NCBI RefSeq assembly: GCF_000255115.2
Contig: NC_018068.1
Location: 186,001-250,000 of the forward strand
DNA from: Desulfosporosinus acidiphilus SJ4
GTDB lineage: Bacteria; Bacillota; Desulfitobacteriia; Desulfitobacteriales; Desulfitobacteriaceae
Length of the DNA stretch: 64,000 nt
Direction of reading: 5' to 3'
Positions 26,707-36,119 of this stretch are shown one piece after another; the stretch's first letter is position 1; every line of letters starts with the position of its first letter. The notes under the pieces are model-generated. The model was not told the DNA's origin, did no database searches, and saw only the letters and a list, made by a program, of their open reading frames with translations. A program made the translations under genes and the position numbers.

Positions 26707-27197
26707 AACGCTTGCCCCTTTCTTATCAATCATCCTTATTTTCACAAACATAAGCCGGAAAAGCAAACTAAAGTTTTTATCAGAATGAATAAGGAGAAAT
26801 ATCTTTAAAATCAATTATTTAAATGATGGCCTGTTTGCATCCACTTGCAAAGGGGGTTCCTGCGACGCACAGGTGCAAAGGAAAGGACAACACCCTCAGG
26901 TGATAAAAAGATAATCGCCGGTAAGGGATTTGCTTAGCCTCGAAGGCCGTTATGTGGTGAGAGAAAGATATTACACTCTTTAAAAGTATAAAATAATAAG
27001 ATCTTATATTGCGCCGGGCAGCCTTTTGTCCGAGACATGCTTTATAATGGTAGTTAAAGTACTTAATTAAGTGACGTTCACTAAAATAAACTGAAACCAT
27101 TGACCAGAAGTGAACCCTTTCCTACTTCTGCCTTGCCGGAAGGGATGGTTAAATTAGGGTCGGCCAAATCAAATCATTAAGGGGCGGATTTTTATCC
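26707..27197. other. 491-nt intergenic region without a recognisable gene
   Basis: Between the divergent ung and sbcD genes I see no convincing coding frame or known RNA class. AACCCTTTCC (about 27113) can pair with GGAAGGGATGGTT (about 27137) to form a hairpin about 50 nt before sbcD. The stretch around 26830-26960 is GC-richer than the flanks but unassigned. Confidence 0.4.
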
Positions 27198-28496
27198 ATG
27201 AGGATTTTACATACTTCAGATTGGCATCTCGGGCGTATGCTTGAAGGACGCAGCAGAATTGAAGAACAAATTAAGTTTATTGATGAACTTTGTTTGCTTG
27301 TTGAAGATGAGGGCATAGACCTGGTCCTGATTGCCGGGGATATTTTTGATACGGTGAACCCGCCGGCAATTGCCGAGGAGCTCTTTTATGATGCTTTAAA
27401 TCGTCTGACGGCTGGGGGAACACGAGGGGTAGTTGCGGTAGCCGGAAACCATGATAACCCGGAAAGGTTATGTGCAGCCAGTCCTCTGGCAGTACGGCAG
27501 GGTATTACGCTCTATGGCCTCCCCAAAGACGTTTTAACCCCTAGCTTTCCGGGGTATTCTCCTGAAGGCCGAGTAGTGCGCAAGGCTGCAGGCCAAGGCT
27601 GGGTTGAGTTACAGATACCCAAGTGCCCGGACCCTGTCATATTAACTCTCCTTCCTTATCCTTCGGAATCACGTCTCAATGAAGTTTTGAATTCCAGCTT
27701 AGATGAGGAAAGCTTAAGGCAAGACTATTCCAAGCGAGTTCAAGAACTATTTGCTTTATTCGGTCAGGCTTTTCGTCCGGAGGCTGTGAACTTGGCTATG
27801 AGTCATCTCTTTGTGCGTGGAGGAATGCAGTCTGAGTCCGAGCGTCCCATTCAACTTGGCAGTGCACCTACCGTTGAAGTTGAGGCAATGCCTGCCGGGG
27901 CACAATATGTGGCTTTAGGACATTTGCACCGGGCTCAGGTTGTCAAAGGGACATTGGTGCCCACCAGGTATTCCGGTTCGCCTTTAGCTTACAGTTTTTC
28001 AGAAACCGGGTATGCCAAATCTGTAGTCTTAATTGAAGCGTTTCCCGGAAAGCCTGTTGAGACTCATGAAATATTTCTTAGTTCCGGGTATCCTTTGGTA
28101 AAATGGCAGGCCAAAGAAGGTTTAGCTCAGGTACAACGCTGGATCGATGAAGGGAGAGACAGTCAAGCCTGGATCGACTTGGAAGTTCATGTAACGAATG
28201 TGATTAATCCTCAGGATATTCACAGCTTGCGTCGTCAGCGTGAACGGCTCATAAATATTCGGCCGGTCTTCCCGGAAACAGAACAAATAACTTCAGAGGC
28301 CCGTTCTAAGTTGCCTCTTGACGAACTTTTCCGCAAGTTCTATCAGGATAAAACCGGTGGAGCAGAGCCGGATCAAGAATTAGTCTCTATGTTTTTATCG
28401 TTAATTGATCAGGACAAAGCCGACAGTAAAAGGAATGTCTCCGCAAACTTGGATTGCATCGGTGAATCAGCTGGGAAGGAGGCAGAGACGGCATGA
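27198..28496 (+). CDS. sbcD: Nuclease SbcCD subunit D
   Basis: The 432-residue metallophosphoesterase has HTSDWHLGR, AGDIFDT, AGNHDNPER, MSHLF and LGHLHRAQ in order, the Mre11/SbcD metal-site motifs. With SbcC it cleaves DNA hairpins and processes double-strand ends. It overlaps sbcC by 4 nt (ATGA), the standard pairing. The C-terminal cap and coiled-coil-binding helices (about 340-410) are present. Confidence 0.95.
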   Translation: MRILHTSDWHLGRMLEGRSRIEEQIKFIDELCLLVEDEGIDLVLIAGDIFDTVNPPAIAEELFYDALNRLTAGGTRGVVAVAGNHDNPERLCAASPLAVRQGITLYGLPKDVLTPSFPGYSPEGRVVRKAAGQGWVELQIPKCPDPVILTLLPYPSESRLNEVLNSSLDEESLRQDYSKRVQELFALFGQAFRPEAVNLAMSHLFVRGGMQSESERPIQLGSAPTVEVEAMPAGAQYVALGHLHRAQVVKGTLVPTRYSGSPLAYSFSETGYAKSVVLIEAFPGKPVETHEIFLSSGYPLVKWQAKEGLAQVQRWIDEGRDSQAWIDLEVHVTNVINPQDIHSLRRQRERLINIRPVFPETEQITSEARSKLPLDELFRKFYQDKTGGAEPDQELVSMFLSLIDQDKADSKRNVSANLDCIGESAGKEAETA

Positions 28497-31400
28497 GACC
28501 TATTAAATTAAAGATTGCCGGTTTAAATAGCTTTCGTGAGGTTCAGGAGATTGATTTTACGAAGTTATGTGAGACAGGAGTGTTCGGTATTTTTGGCTCA
28601 ACGGGGAGCGGAAAATCAACAATCCTGGACGCCATGACCCTTGCCCTCTACGGCACTGTGGAGCGAGCGGCGAATAACACTCAAGGGATACTCAATCATG
28701 GTGAAGAAAAACTGACCGTAGAATATACATTTGCTTTAGCAGCAGGCGGCCGGAGAATCACTTATCGCGCAGAGCGTGCTTATCGTCGCTCGGGAGATCG
28801 TACCGTTAAATCTTCCGCTTGCAGATTAGTTAAAATCGAAGGGGATCAGGAATCAGTCCTGGCATCTAAGGCAGATGAGATGACCCAAAAAGTCGAAGAA
28901 ATGCTGGGTTTAACCGTAGAAGATTTTACTCGGGCGGTTGTTCTGCCCCAGGGCAAATTTGCCGAATTTCTAACGATAAAACCCAAAGACCGACGTTTAA
29001 TGCTGGAACGCTTGTTTTCACTAGAGGCCTATGGACGGAACTTGACAGCTCGCCTTTCCGAAGACCTTGAGGACACTCGTTTCCACCTTAATGGTGTGGA
29101 GCAGCGGCTGCAAGGGTTGGGAGATGCCTCAGCGAAACAAGTTAATCTAGCTGAGAAGGAGCTTTTGGATGCTGCGATGGCTTCGGAGAAGACTCTCGGC
29201 AACTTGAACTATCTAAAGCAAGAGTTCGAAAAGGCTAAGGAACTATGGGGTCTGCAAGAACAGCTGCATAAGGTTCAAGAAAAGGAAACTCAACGGTCTG
29301 CATCGCAACCAGAAATGGACAAACTTGCGGAACGCCTCAGCTTAGCAGAACGTGCGGAAATTCTGCGCCCAATTTTAGAAGATCTAAACCTGGCCGAAAT
29401 AAAACTACAAGAAGCCCAAGAACAAAAAGAAACGATAGGAAGCAGACTTGAGAAAGCAAGAGAAAAAAAGGACCGCGCTGAGGGACAGTGGCTGGAAATC
29501 AACAGGCAGCGACTGGAGAAAGAACCAAACTTTCTTCGTCAATTAGAGCAATTAGAACAAGCAAAACGCCTGGAAACAGATATTCAAAGCCGCAGTTTAA
29601 AATTAACAGAGACAAGGCAACACTATAGTGAACTTGATCGGACACGTAAAAGACTGGAACAAGCTCTTCAGGAAGCTCTAGAAAAGAAAAAGGTCTTAGA
29701 AAACCGTTGGCAAGAGGGAAAGATCCGTTTAAATCAAATAACCGTTGATCCAGCTCAGCGTGAGAAAGTTAGTTCTTCTATCCAAGCGTTAGAAGCTTAT
29801 GAGATAGTCTCTAAACAAGTGAATGACTTACAAAGAGACTATAAGAAAAATGAGGCGGAAGCAAAGTCTGTCCAAGACAGGGAAGCAACTCTGAAACTGA
29901 ATGTCAAAACACTTCAGGAAGCTGTGGAAAAGCTTAAAGAAACTCTGGCCAAACGGCAGCAAGATCCTTCGTTGAGGGAAGAGATTCTCAGCAGGCAGGC
30001 TCAGGAGTTAGAACGCTACCGCCATAGGATTGCTGACATCGAAAGAGCAGAACGGGAGGAACTTGAGGTACGGGAGCGTTTAAAGGTTATCTCTCTGGAG
30101 TGCCAACAAGCCCGGGAAGTTTTGGGCCGTTACGAACAGGAACATGCATTCGTATGTCAGGAAATTCAAAAGGTTAGAGAGTCTCTTGAGCGAAAGAAAA
30201 GTCTGGTGGCAGATCTGGATCAGAAAAATACTGCCCGGATGCTTGCCGAGTCATTGGTAGAAGGAGAGTCTTGTCCCGTCTGCGGTTCCGTTCATCACCC
30301 TGCCCCAGCCTCCAAGTTCGAGGATGGGATTAGGGAAGAAGCTAATAAGGATCTTGAGCAAACCGGCAGCCATCTGCAAACTCTTGAAAAGCAGGAAGCA
30401 GAGAGCGCAACAAGGCGGGCGGTTGCACAAACTCAGTTAGCTGCTAAACAGGAACTTGAACAGACCCAGTCACAGCTCTTGACAGACAAACAAGCAAAGG
30501 TTGTTGAATATCGCGAAGAACTATTATTAGATGATAAGGACTTGGTGATGGAAGAATTAACCCGATCTTTGGGAATGCGGGAGGAGAATTTACAGATCCA
30601 GCGCCGGCAATTTGACGAATGGAATCGAGAACAAGAGCAGTTGAAGCTTCAGTTAGAGAAGGCCCAGCATGAACTTAACATGGCAGAAGAAGCGTGGCAT
30701 AAGCTTGGGGCACAAGTCGCTGCAATCACAGGTATGGGTTCGGAGATCCAAAATAGGCTTAGCTATTTTTTGCAAGAACAGTCGGAACGGCAAAAGAGAT
30801 TAGACAACTTGCGGGGGGATATCTCTCCGTCGGAGATTCGAGTCTTACAAAACCAATATTCTCTTTGGGATCAAGCCGCCGGAAGCTTAAACCAAGAGTT
30901 AGCTAATCTTGAAAAAGAGCAGAGAAAAACAGATGAAGATCAGCAGAAATTTCTCCACGAGAAGAATGCTTGTGAGCTTGAGCTTGAGAAATTAAAAACC
31001 TTGGGCAGTGAAGCAGCTCGTACCTTGACAGAGCTTAAAATGCAGTGTGACAATTTAACAGAAGGCAAACCTGCTCAGGAACGAATAGAGATGGTAAAGC
31101 AGGAGTTAGACCAAATTGTCACAGCAGAGGAACGGCTTAAGAAGGATTACGAACTGTTGAAAGAAGCTTTAACTCAGGCGGAGCAAAGCTTAGCAGTAAG
31201 TAGAAAGACGTTGGAACTTGCCCGCGAGGGGGTGGATTCAATCCGGCTTAAGTTAGTGCAGGGCCTTAATACATCACGTTTTTCAACAGTAGAAGACGCA
31301 AGAAAAGCCCTTTGCGATCCCGGAGATCGTATAAGCATGGAGCAGAGACTCTCTGCGTTTCAGCAGGAGGGCAAACTCCTTGAACAAAAGCGAGGGGATA

Positions 31401-32107
31401 TTGAACGACTGCTTCAGGGGCGAGGTCTCCCGCCGGAAGAATGGCTGGCTTGGTCGGTGAGGTTAAACGATGCAGAAAAGGTCCATACGGAAGCCATTGA
31501 GAAGCGGGGTGCCAGCCTGCAGAGACTGAATAAGCTTAAAGAGGAACATGAAGAATGGGTACGTTTGGAAGATGAACGACAAACTTTAGGCCATCGAATG
31601 GGCTTACTTAAAACGTTGCAAACGGTGTTTAAAGGCAATGGGTTTGTGGAGTTTCTAGCCCAGGAACAGCTGGCAAATGTCTGCTGCGATGCTTCAGAAC
31701 GCTTGAAACAACTGACAAATCAGCGTTATGCTTTGGAGATAGATACGGAGGGCGGTTTTATCATGCGGGATGATGCCAATGGGGGAGTACGCCGTCCGGT
31801 AAACAGCCTTTCAGGTGGAGAAACGTTTCTCACAGCCCTTGCGCTGGCGTTAGCTTTATCTACCCAAATCCAGCTGCGCGGGGAATCCCCCCTGGAATTC
31901 TTCTTTTTGGATGAAGGATTTGGAACTCTTGATACTCATTTGCTGGAGACCGTGATGAATACGCTGGAAAAACTGCGCTTTCAAAATATAGCGATTGGAA
32001 TAATAAGTCATGTTCCCGAGCTGAGAAATCGTCTAGCCAGACGCCTTATTGTCACACCTGCAGAAGCAGGCGGAGTTGGCAGTAGAGTTAAGATGGAAAT
32101 GGAGTAA
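28493..32107 (+). CDS. sbcC: Nuclease SbcCD subunit C
   Basis: The 1204-residue Rad50-like ATPase has Walker A GSTGSGKST (about 35-43), two long coiled-coil arms (about 190-590 and 620-1040) joined by a zinc hook CPVCG (about 594-598), signature LSGGETFLTALALALALS (about 1105) and Walker B FFFLDEGFGTLD (about 1137). It drives SbcD in double-strand-break and hairpin processing. Typical length; no anomaly seen. Confidence 0.96.
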   Translation: MRPIKLKIAGLNSFREVQEIDFTKLCETGVFGIFGSTGSGKSTILDAMTLALYGTVERAANNTQGILNHGEEKLTVEYTFALAAGGRRITYRAERAYRRSGDRTVKSSACRLVKIEGDQESVLASKADEMTQKVEEMLGLTVEDFTRAVVLPQGKFAEFLTIKPKDRRLMLERLFSLEAYGRNLTARLSEDLEDTRFHLNGVEQRLQGLGDASAKQVNLAEKELLDAAMASEKTLGNLNYLKQEFEKAKELWGLQEQLHKVQEKETQRSASQPEMDKLAERLSLAERAEILRPILEDLNLAEIKLQEAQEQKETIGSRLEKAREKKDRAEGQWLEINRQRLEKEPNFLRQLEQLEQAKRLETDIQSRSLKLTETRQHYSELDRTRKRLEQALQEALEKKKVLENRWQEGKIRLNQITVDPAQREKVSSSIQALEAYEIVSKQVNDLQRDYKKNEAEAKSVQDREATLKLNVKTLQEAVEKLKETLAKRQQDPSLREEILSRQAQELERYRHRIADIERAEREELEVRERLKVISLECQQAREVLGRYEQEHAFVCQEIQKVRESLERKKSLVADLDQKNTARMLAESLVEGESCPVCGSVHHPAPASKFEDGIREEANKDLEQTGSHLQTLEKQEAESATRRAVAQTQLAAKQELEQTQSQLLTDKQAKVVEYREELLLDDKDLVMEELTRSLGMREENLQIQRRQFDEWNREQEQLKLQLEKAQHELNMAEEAWHKLGAQVAAITGMGSEIQNRLSYFLQEQSERQKRLDNLRGDISPSEIRVLQNQYSLWDQAAGSLNQELANLEKEQRKTDEDQQKFLHEKNACELELEKLKTLGSEAARTLTELKMQCDNLTEGKPAQERIEMVKQELDQIVTAEERLKKDYELLKEALTQAEQSLAVSRKTLELAREGVDSIRLKLVQGLNTSRFSTVEDARKALCDPGDRISMEQRLSAFQQEGKLLEQKRGDIERLLQGRGLPPEEWLAWSVRLNDAEKVHTEAIEKRGASLQRLNKLKEEHEEWVRLEDERQTLGHRMGLLKTLQTVFKGNGFVEFLAQEQLANVCCDASERLKQLTNQRYALEIDTEGGFIMRDDANGGVRRPVNSLSGGETFLTALALALALSTQIQLRGESPLEFFFLDEGFGTLDTHLLETVMNTLEKLRFQNIAIGIISHVPELRNRLARRLIVTPAEAGGVGSRVKMEME

Positions 32108-32180
32108 ACAATAGTTATCAAGTTTCCTCAAAGAGTCCGATTATTTAAATAATGGAGCCGATTATCCCAATATTTAATGC

Positions 32181-32244
32181 TTGACTATATAATTTAAAGA
32201 AGTCATACTATTCAAAGTAAGGAGATATTTGAAACAGGATTTCT
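32181..32244 (+). promoter_or_regulatory. Promoter and operator-like repeat upstream of the IclR gene
   Basis: TTGACT (32181-32186), a 17-nt spacer and CATACT (32204-32209) form a plausible sigma-A promoter. TGAAAC-AGG-ATTTCT (32230-32244) lies 20 nt after the -10; its left half is identical to the operators at 33277 and 38110, its right half matches in part. This suggests autoregulation. The remaining intergenic DNA to 32407 holds nothing else I recognise. Confidence 0.5.
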
Positions 32245-32407
32245 TAATCTTCAAAACGGGGTTTTACAAGTTAATAGTATTTAAGTAGTGGTATTGAGAA
32301 AATTGATTAAATCTATAGTTGGTTCTTTGAAAACATAGGGTTTCGGGACCATAGCTGCACTACTTTAAAGAGTGCTGATAAATAGATATACAGAAAGGGG
32401 ATCTACC

Positions 32408-33184
32408 GTGACAGAAAAATATGTGCAAACTCTTGAACGTTCGTTGGATGTTTTGGAGGTTCTTGCTCATGCAGAAGAACCCTTAGGTGTGACGGAAATA
32501 GGAAATCGTATTCAATTGCATAAAAGCACCGTTCATCGAATTTTGCAGACCCTGTGTTATCGAGGTTACGTCGAGAGAACAAAAGGGAACGAACATTATC
32601 AATTAGGAATTAAAATAGTGGAACTGGGGATTCGCTTCTTCAATGATCTTGAAATTCGCAAAGTTGCGGGACCTGTTCTTAATGATTTAGCAAAATTATT
32701 GAATGAGGTTGTGCATCTAGTGCTGCCTGATGACGGTGAGATTGTATATATTGATAAGGCTGAAAGTTCCCATGTCGTGAGTATGCATTCTAAAGTGGGG
32801 CGAAGAGCTCCTATGCATTGTACTGCTGTGGGAAAGGCTATTCTTTCAACCCTGCCTGAGGAGGAAGTTCGGCATATTTTAGAGGTCAAAGGTATGACTC
32901 GTTATACGCCGAATACCATCGTTGACCCGGAGGTTTTGTTTAAGGAGCTTAAAGGTATCAGAGAAAGCAAAATTTCTGTGGAGAAAGAAGAAAATGAAAT
33001 CGGAATCATTTGTTTGGGAACACCTGTTTTTGATTATTCGGGTCGTGCCATTGGCGCTATCAGCGTCTCCGGTCCTGCCAGCAGGATTCAGGAAAAGGGT
33101 ATCGAGCGGATTGGCCAGGAAATGAAAAAAGCCGGGGAAGAAGTTTCTGCAAAATTAGGATTTAACTATTTCCAAAAACTATAA
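32408..33184 (+). CDS. IclR-family regulator of the glycolate / malyl-CoA cluster
   Basis: The 258-residue protein has an N-terminal winged helix (about 10-70: SLDVLEVLAHAEEPLGVTEIGNRIQLHKSTVHRILQTLC) and the IclR effector domain (HSKVGRRAPMHCTAVGKAILS; later GIICLGTPVFDYSGRAIGAISVSGP). GTG at 32408 was chosen because AAAGGGG lies 7-8 nt upstream. It precedes the dehydrogenase and CoA-ester genes and probably senses glycolate, glyoxylate or a related acid, as other IclR regulators of glyoxylate metabolism do; that ligand is inferred. Confidence 0.92.
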   Translation: MTEKYVQTLERSLDVLEVLAHAEEPLGVTEIGNRIQLHKSTVHRILQTLCYRGYVERTKGNEHYQLGIKIVELGIRFFNDLEIRKVAGPVLNDLAKLLNEVVHLVLPDDGEIVYIDKAESSHVVSMHSKVGRRAPMHCTAVGKAILSTLPEEEVRHILEVKGMTRYTPNTIVDPEVLFKELKGIRESKISVEKEENEIGIICLGTPVFDYSGRAIGAISVSGPASRIQEKGIERIGQEMKKAGEEVSAKLGFNYFQKL

Positions 33185-33232
33185 TGACTTTTCAGACTTG
33201 AGTTTGGAGACGAACTTTTCAGAAATTGGTCC

Positions 33233-33291
33233 TTGACGATTTTACACCTCAGGTAGATAATAGAGTCATAAAATTTTGAAACGTGGTTTCA
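33233..33291 (+). promoter_or_regulatory. Promoter and IclR-type operator of the dehydrogenase operon
   Basis: TTGACG (33233-33238), a 17-nt spacer and GATAAT (33256-33261) form a good promoter. TGAAAC-GTG-GTTTCA (33277-33291) is a perfect 6-3-6 palindrome 15 nt after the -10, placed to block transcription, with a second half site (GTTTCAA) near 33304. This also shows that the coding start lies further down (33408). Confidence 0.75.
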
Positions 33292-33407
33292 CTTGTAAAA
33301 ACATGTTTCAACAATTGAAATATCCTTGTAACCTGGCAACGGGTGTTGTAAAGGTCAATCTATCCGGCCTGTGGTCTGATAATCTGGCAGAGAAGGGGGA
33401 AATATCA

Positions 33408-34658
33408 GTGGGGGTTTTGACAGAAGTATACGAGATGTTAAACACATGTAACAAGTGTGGTGGATGCCATACAGCTTGTAAGACCTACAAATTGACTGGG
33501 GCAGAGGAAATGTCTACACGTGGAAGAATTCAGCTCATTAAAGCTGTCGCCGATGGAAAGTTAGAACCTAATGAAGAGTACGAAGATGCAATTATGAGCT
33601 GTCTGTTGTGTGGAGAATGTGCAGTTACCTGCCCAAATGGTGTACATGGCAATGAACTTGTCATGGCTGCGCGGCGAGATCTAAAACTCAGAAAAGGAAT
33701 TAAGCCATTTGCTAAATCGTTTGCTTTAAACACCTTAGCGAGTTCGAAGAGGTTGGGTATGGGATTCAGGCTTTTCGGAGGAATGGGCAAAAGTGTCTTG
33801 AATAAAATTGATGGAATGGACTATTTTCGTGGTATTGATATTCGGAACTTCCCTACAGCCAAAAAACCATTTTTGGAACAGGTCCCGGAGAAGATTACGG
33901 TGCAGCATCCGAAGCATAAAGTCGGGTTTTATGTTGGCTGTTTTCTCAATTACTCCTTAGATCAAACTGCTCATTCTGTTGTTAAAGTCTTAACCAAGAA
34001 TGACTGTGACGTTATTATTCCGAAAGATCAAGTGTGCTGCGGTCTTCCGCAATATTGCTATGGCGACTTCGAAACTGCAAAACGTAACGCCCGCAAAACG
34101 ATAGATACCTTTTTAGATAAATATAAAGATGTGGAAGTTGTTCTCTCCGCTTGTGCGTCCTGTGCCTCGATGCTTAAACATGATTATTTAAAACTCTTTG
34201 CTGATGAGCCTTCATACCTTCCAAAAGTTGAACGATTTTGTGAAAAAGTGGTTGAATTCTCGGAATACATGGCAAAGATTGGCGTTGATCAGAGCAAACT
34301 TCATAATTCAAGCCCGCTGACAGTTACCTATCATGATCCTTGTCACATGGTTCGGGGTCTAAAGGTAACGAAGCAGCCCCGGCAATTATTGCAAATGGTT
34401 CCTAGGGTTGAATATAAGGAGATGTTTGAAGCCAACCGCTGCTGCGGGGCAGCCGGTTTAGTGCAGGCCTTTTATCATGAGGTATCAACCGATATCACGG
34501 ATCAGAAGACACAAAACATCAAGGATACCAATGCCGATTTAGTGGCTACAAGCTGTCCGGCTTGTATGTTGAGACTCCAGGGCGGCATCAACAAAGCAGG
34601 TCAAAAACAAAAGGTTGTGCATGTTGCTGATTTAATGGCTAACGCCTATGAAGATTAG
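33408..34658 (+). CDS. Glycolate/lactate dehydrogenase Fe-S subunit (GlcF-like)
   Basis: The 416-residue protein has two N-terminal [4Fe-4S] motifs (CNKCGGCHTACK and CLLCGECAVTCPNG) and two CCG-type cysteine domains (VGCFLNYS...CCGLP; CCGAAGLV...SCPACMLRL). It matches GlcF of glycolate oxidase and related lactate dehydrogenases, which pass electrons from the FAD subunits to a quinone or ferredoxin-type acceptor. The GTG start has a GGGGGA site; an upstream ATG at 33276 falls in the operator. First of three dehydrogenase genes. Confidence 0.9.
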   Translation: MGVLTEVYEMLNTCNKCGGCHTACKTYKLTGAEEMSTRGRIQLIKAVADGKLEPNEEYEDAIMSCLLCGECAVTCPNGVHGNELVMAARRDLKLRKGIKPFAKSFALNTLASSKRLGMGFRLFGGMGKSVLNKIDGMDYFRGIDIRNFPTAKKPFLEQVPEKITVQHPKHKVGFYVGCFLNYSLDQTAHSVVKVLTKNDCDVIIPKDQVCCGLPQYCYGDFETAKRNARKTIDTFLDKYKDVEVVLSACASCASMLKHDYLKLFADEPSYLPKVERFCEKVVEFSEYMAKIGVDQSKLHNSSPLTVTYHDPCHMVRGLKVTKQPRQLLQMVPRVEYKEMFEANRCCGAAGLVQAFYHEVSTDITDQKTQNIKDTNADLVATSCPACMLRLQGGINKAGQKQKVVHVADLMANAYED

Positions 34659-34796
34659 GAACATTTGTTAAAACTTTAATTTTGTATCTGGAATTATCAT
34701 TACAACTTATTATGGTCTGGCGGAAAAATCGAAAATTTCCCTTTGCGGAACATGCTGACCGCAAGTTCTAGTAAACGAATGGAAGGGCGGGTAGTC

Positions 34797-36101
34797 ATGA
34801 GTAACGTCAATATCAGTAAGTTAAAGGGGATTGTCGGTGATGAGCATGTCATCGATTCTCCTTCTGAAATGGCTAAATATCTAAAAGGTCAAGGTAAACC
34901 TGCAGTTGTAGTCTTACCCGGAAACACTTCAGAAGTTTCGAACATTGTTAAATTGGCAAATGACCAGAATGTAAAATTAACAGTGGGCGGGGCAGTTGTC
35001 GATACCCAGGGGCTTTCCGGCGGCATCGCCATGGTTATGTCCCGGATGAACCGGATTTTAGAGATGGATATGCAAAATCTTGTTGCCGTCGTGGAACCAG
35101 GACTTCTTCATAAGGATTTTCTTCTTAAAGTCGCTGAAACGGGATTAAACTTCCCTCCCGAACCCTATGAACTGGAAACCAGCTCCATTGGCGGCTGCTT
35201 TGCCATTGGAGATTCAGATTCTAAGTCCTTTGAATACGGTCCCACTCGGACATTTCTTTTAGGATTTGAAATGGTTCTCCCAACAGGGGAAATTATGGAC
35301 ATAGGGAATAAATGTATTAAGAATGTTTCCGGTTTGGATTTTATTCACTTTGCAGTGGGAAGCCAAGGAACATTTGGGATCTTTACCAAACTTCTGGTGA
35401 AACTTTTACCTGCACCGGAAGCTAGGAGAGCAGTGATTGGAACTTTTGCGTCCATGCATAAGGCGAATGAAACCTTTAATACTTTGATTAAGCGGAATGT
35501 TCTGCCGACTCGAATGAATCTCATCAATGGATCCCTTGCGAATATTGCCAAACCCGGAACAGAAGGGCAGCTCGTGATTATCGATTTACAGGGATTTAAA
35601 GAATCGGGTAAAAACATTGCTCATGAAATTGCGGCTGTTCTTACCTTGGGCGGAGGTACTGATGTCAAGATCATTGAAGATGCGGCCGAATATGATCAAG
35701 TGATCAACGGTTGGCTTAAAGTGCGCGCCGATCTTAATTCCAAACCGGAGCAAACCGTGGAGTTTACGGTTGGCCCGATGAAAATGCCTCAAGCCCTGGC
35801 TCAGCTCGAAGCACTGACGGGAGACCTGGGAGCTTATCCCGGCGTCATTGTCGAAGGACTTCTCGGATATGTTTGTTTGGCTCTGCCTGAGGGAACCGAT
35901 AAACTTGCTCTAGCCAGAAGTTTGAATAAACTGGCGATGTCCCTGGGCGGGAACGTCAAGGGCCTCTTGGGTCATAAGCTTAAAGCTGAAGTTTATAATG
36001 ATGCGGAAATGTGGAAGCAAACTACAAGTTTGCTCCGAGAACTGCGTCAACAATTTGACCCCAAAGGGATTCTCAGCCCTGGGGTAAGTCTAGAAGCTTA
36101 G
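34797..36101 (+). CDS. FAD-binding dehydrogenase subunit (GlcE-like)
   Basis: The 434-residue protein has the FAD_binding_4 (PCMH) fold: VVLPGNTSEVSNIVKLAN, VEPGLLHKDF, SSIGGCFAIGDSDS and GSQGTFGIFTKLLVKL, then a C-terminal substrate domain ending QQFDPKGILSPG. It is more divergent than the next gene (the usual N-terminal GGT loop reads TVGGAVVDTQG) and fits the GlcE role beside GlcD. At 434 residues it is longer than the roughly 350-residue GlcE of enterobacteria. It ends 18 nt before the next gene. Confidence 0.85.
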   Translation: MSNVNISKLKGIVGDEHVIDSPSEMAKYLKGQGKPAVVVLPGNTSEVSNIVKLANDQNVKLTVGGAVVDTQGLSGGIAMVMSRMNRILEMDMQNLVAVVEPGLLHKDFLLKVAETGLNFPPEPYELETSSIGGCFAIGDSDSKSFEYGPTRTFLLGFEMVLPTGEIMDIGNKCIKNVSGLDFIHFAVGSQGTFGIFTKLLVKLLPAPEARRAVIGTFASMHKANETFNTLIKRNVLPTRMNLINGSLANIAKPGTEGQLVIIDLQGFKESGKNIAHEIAAVLTLGGGTDVKIIEDAAEYDQVINGWLKVRADLNSKPEQTVEFTVGPMKMPQALAQLEALTGDLGAYPGVIVEGLLGYVCLALPEGTDKLALARSLNKLAMSLGGNVKGLLGHKLKAEVYNDAEMWKQTTSLLRELRQQFDPKGILSPGVSLEA

Positions 36102-36119
36102 GAAGAAGGAGGTCTGAAT

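Noticed and set aside
26819-27100. 93-codon minus-strand frame between ung and sbcD
   Set aside because: No ribosome site, unusual composition and no recognisable motif; treated as non-coding.
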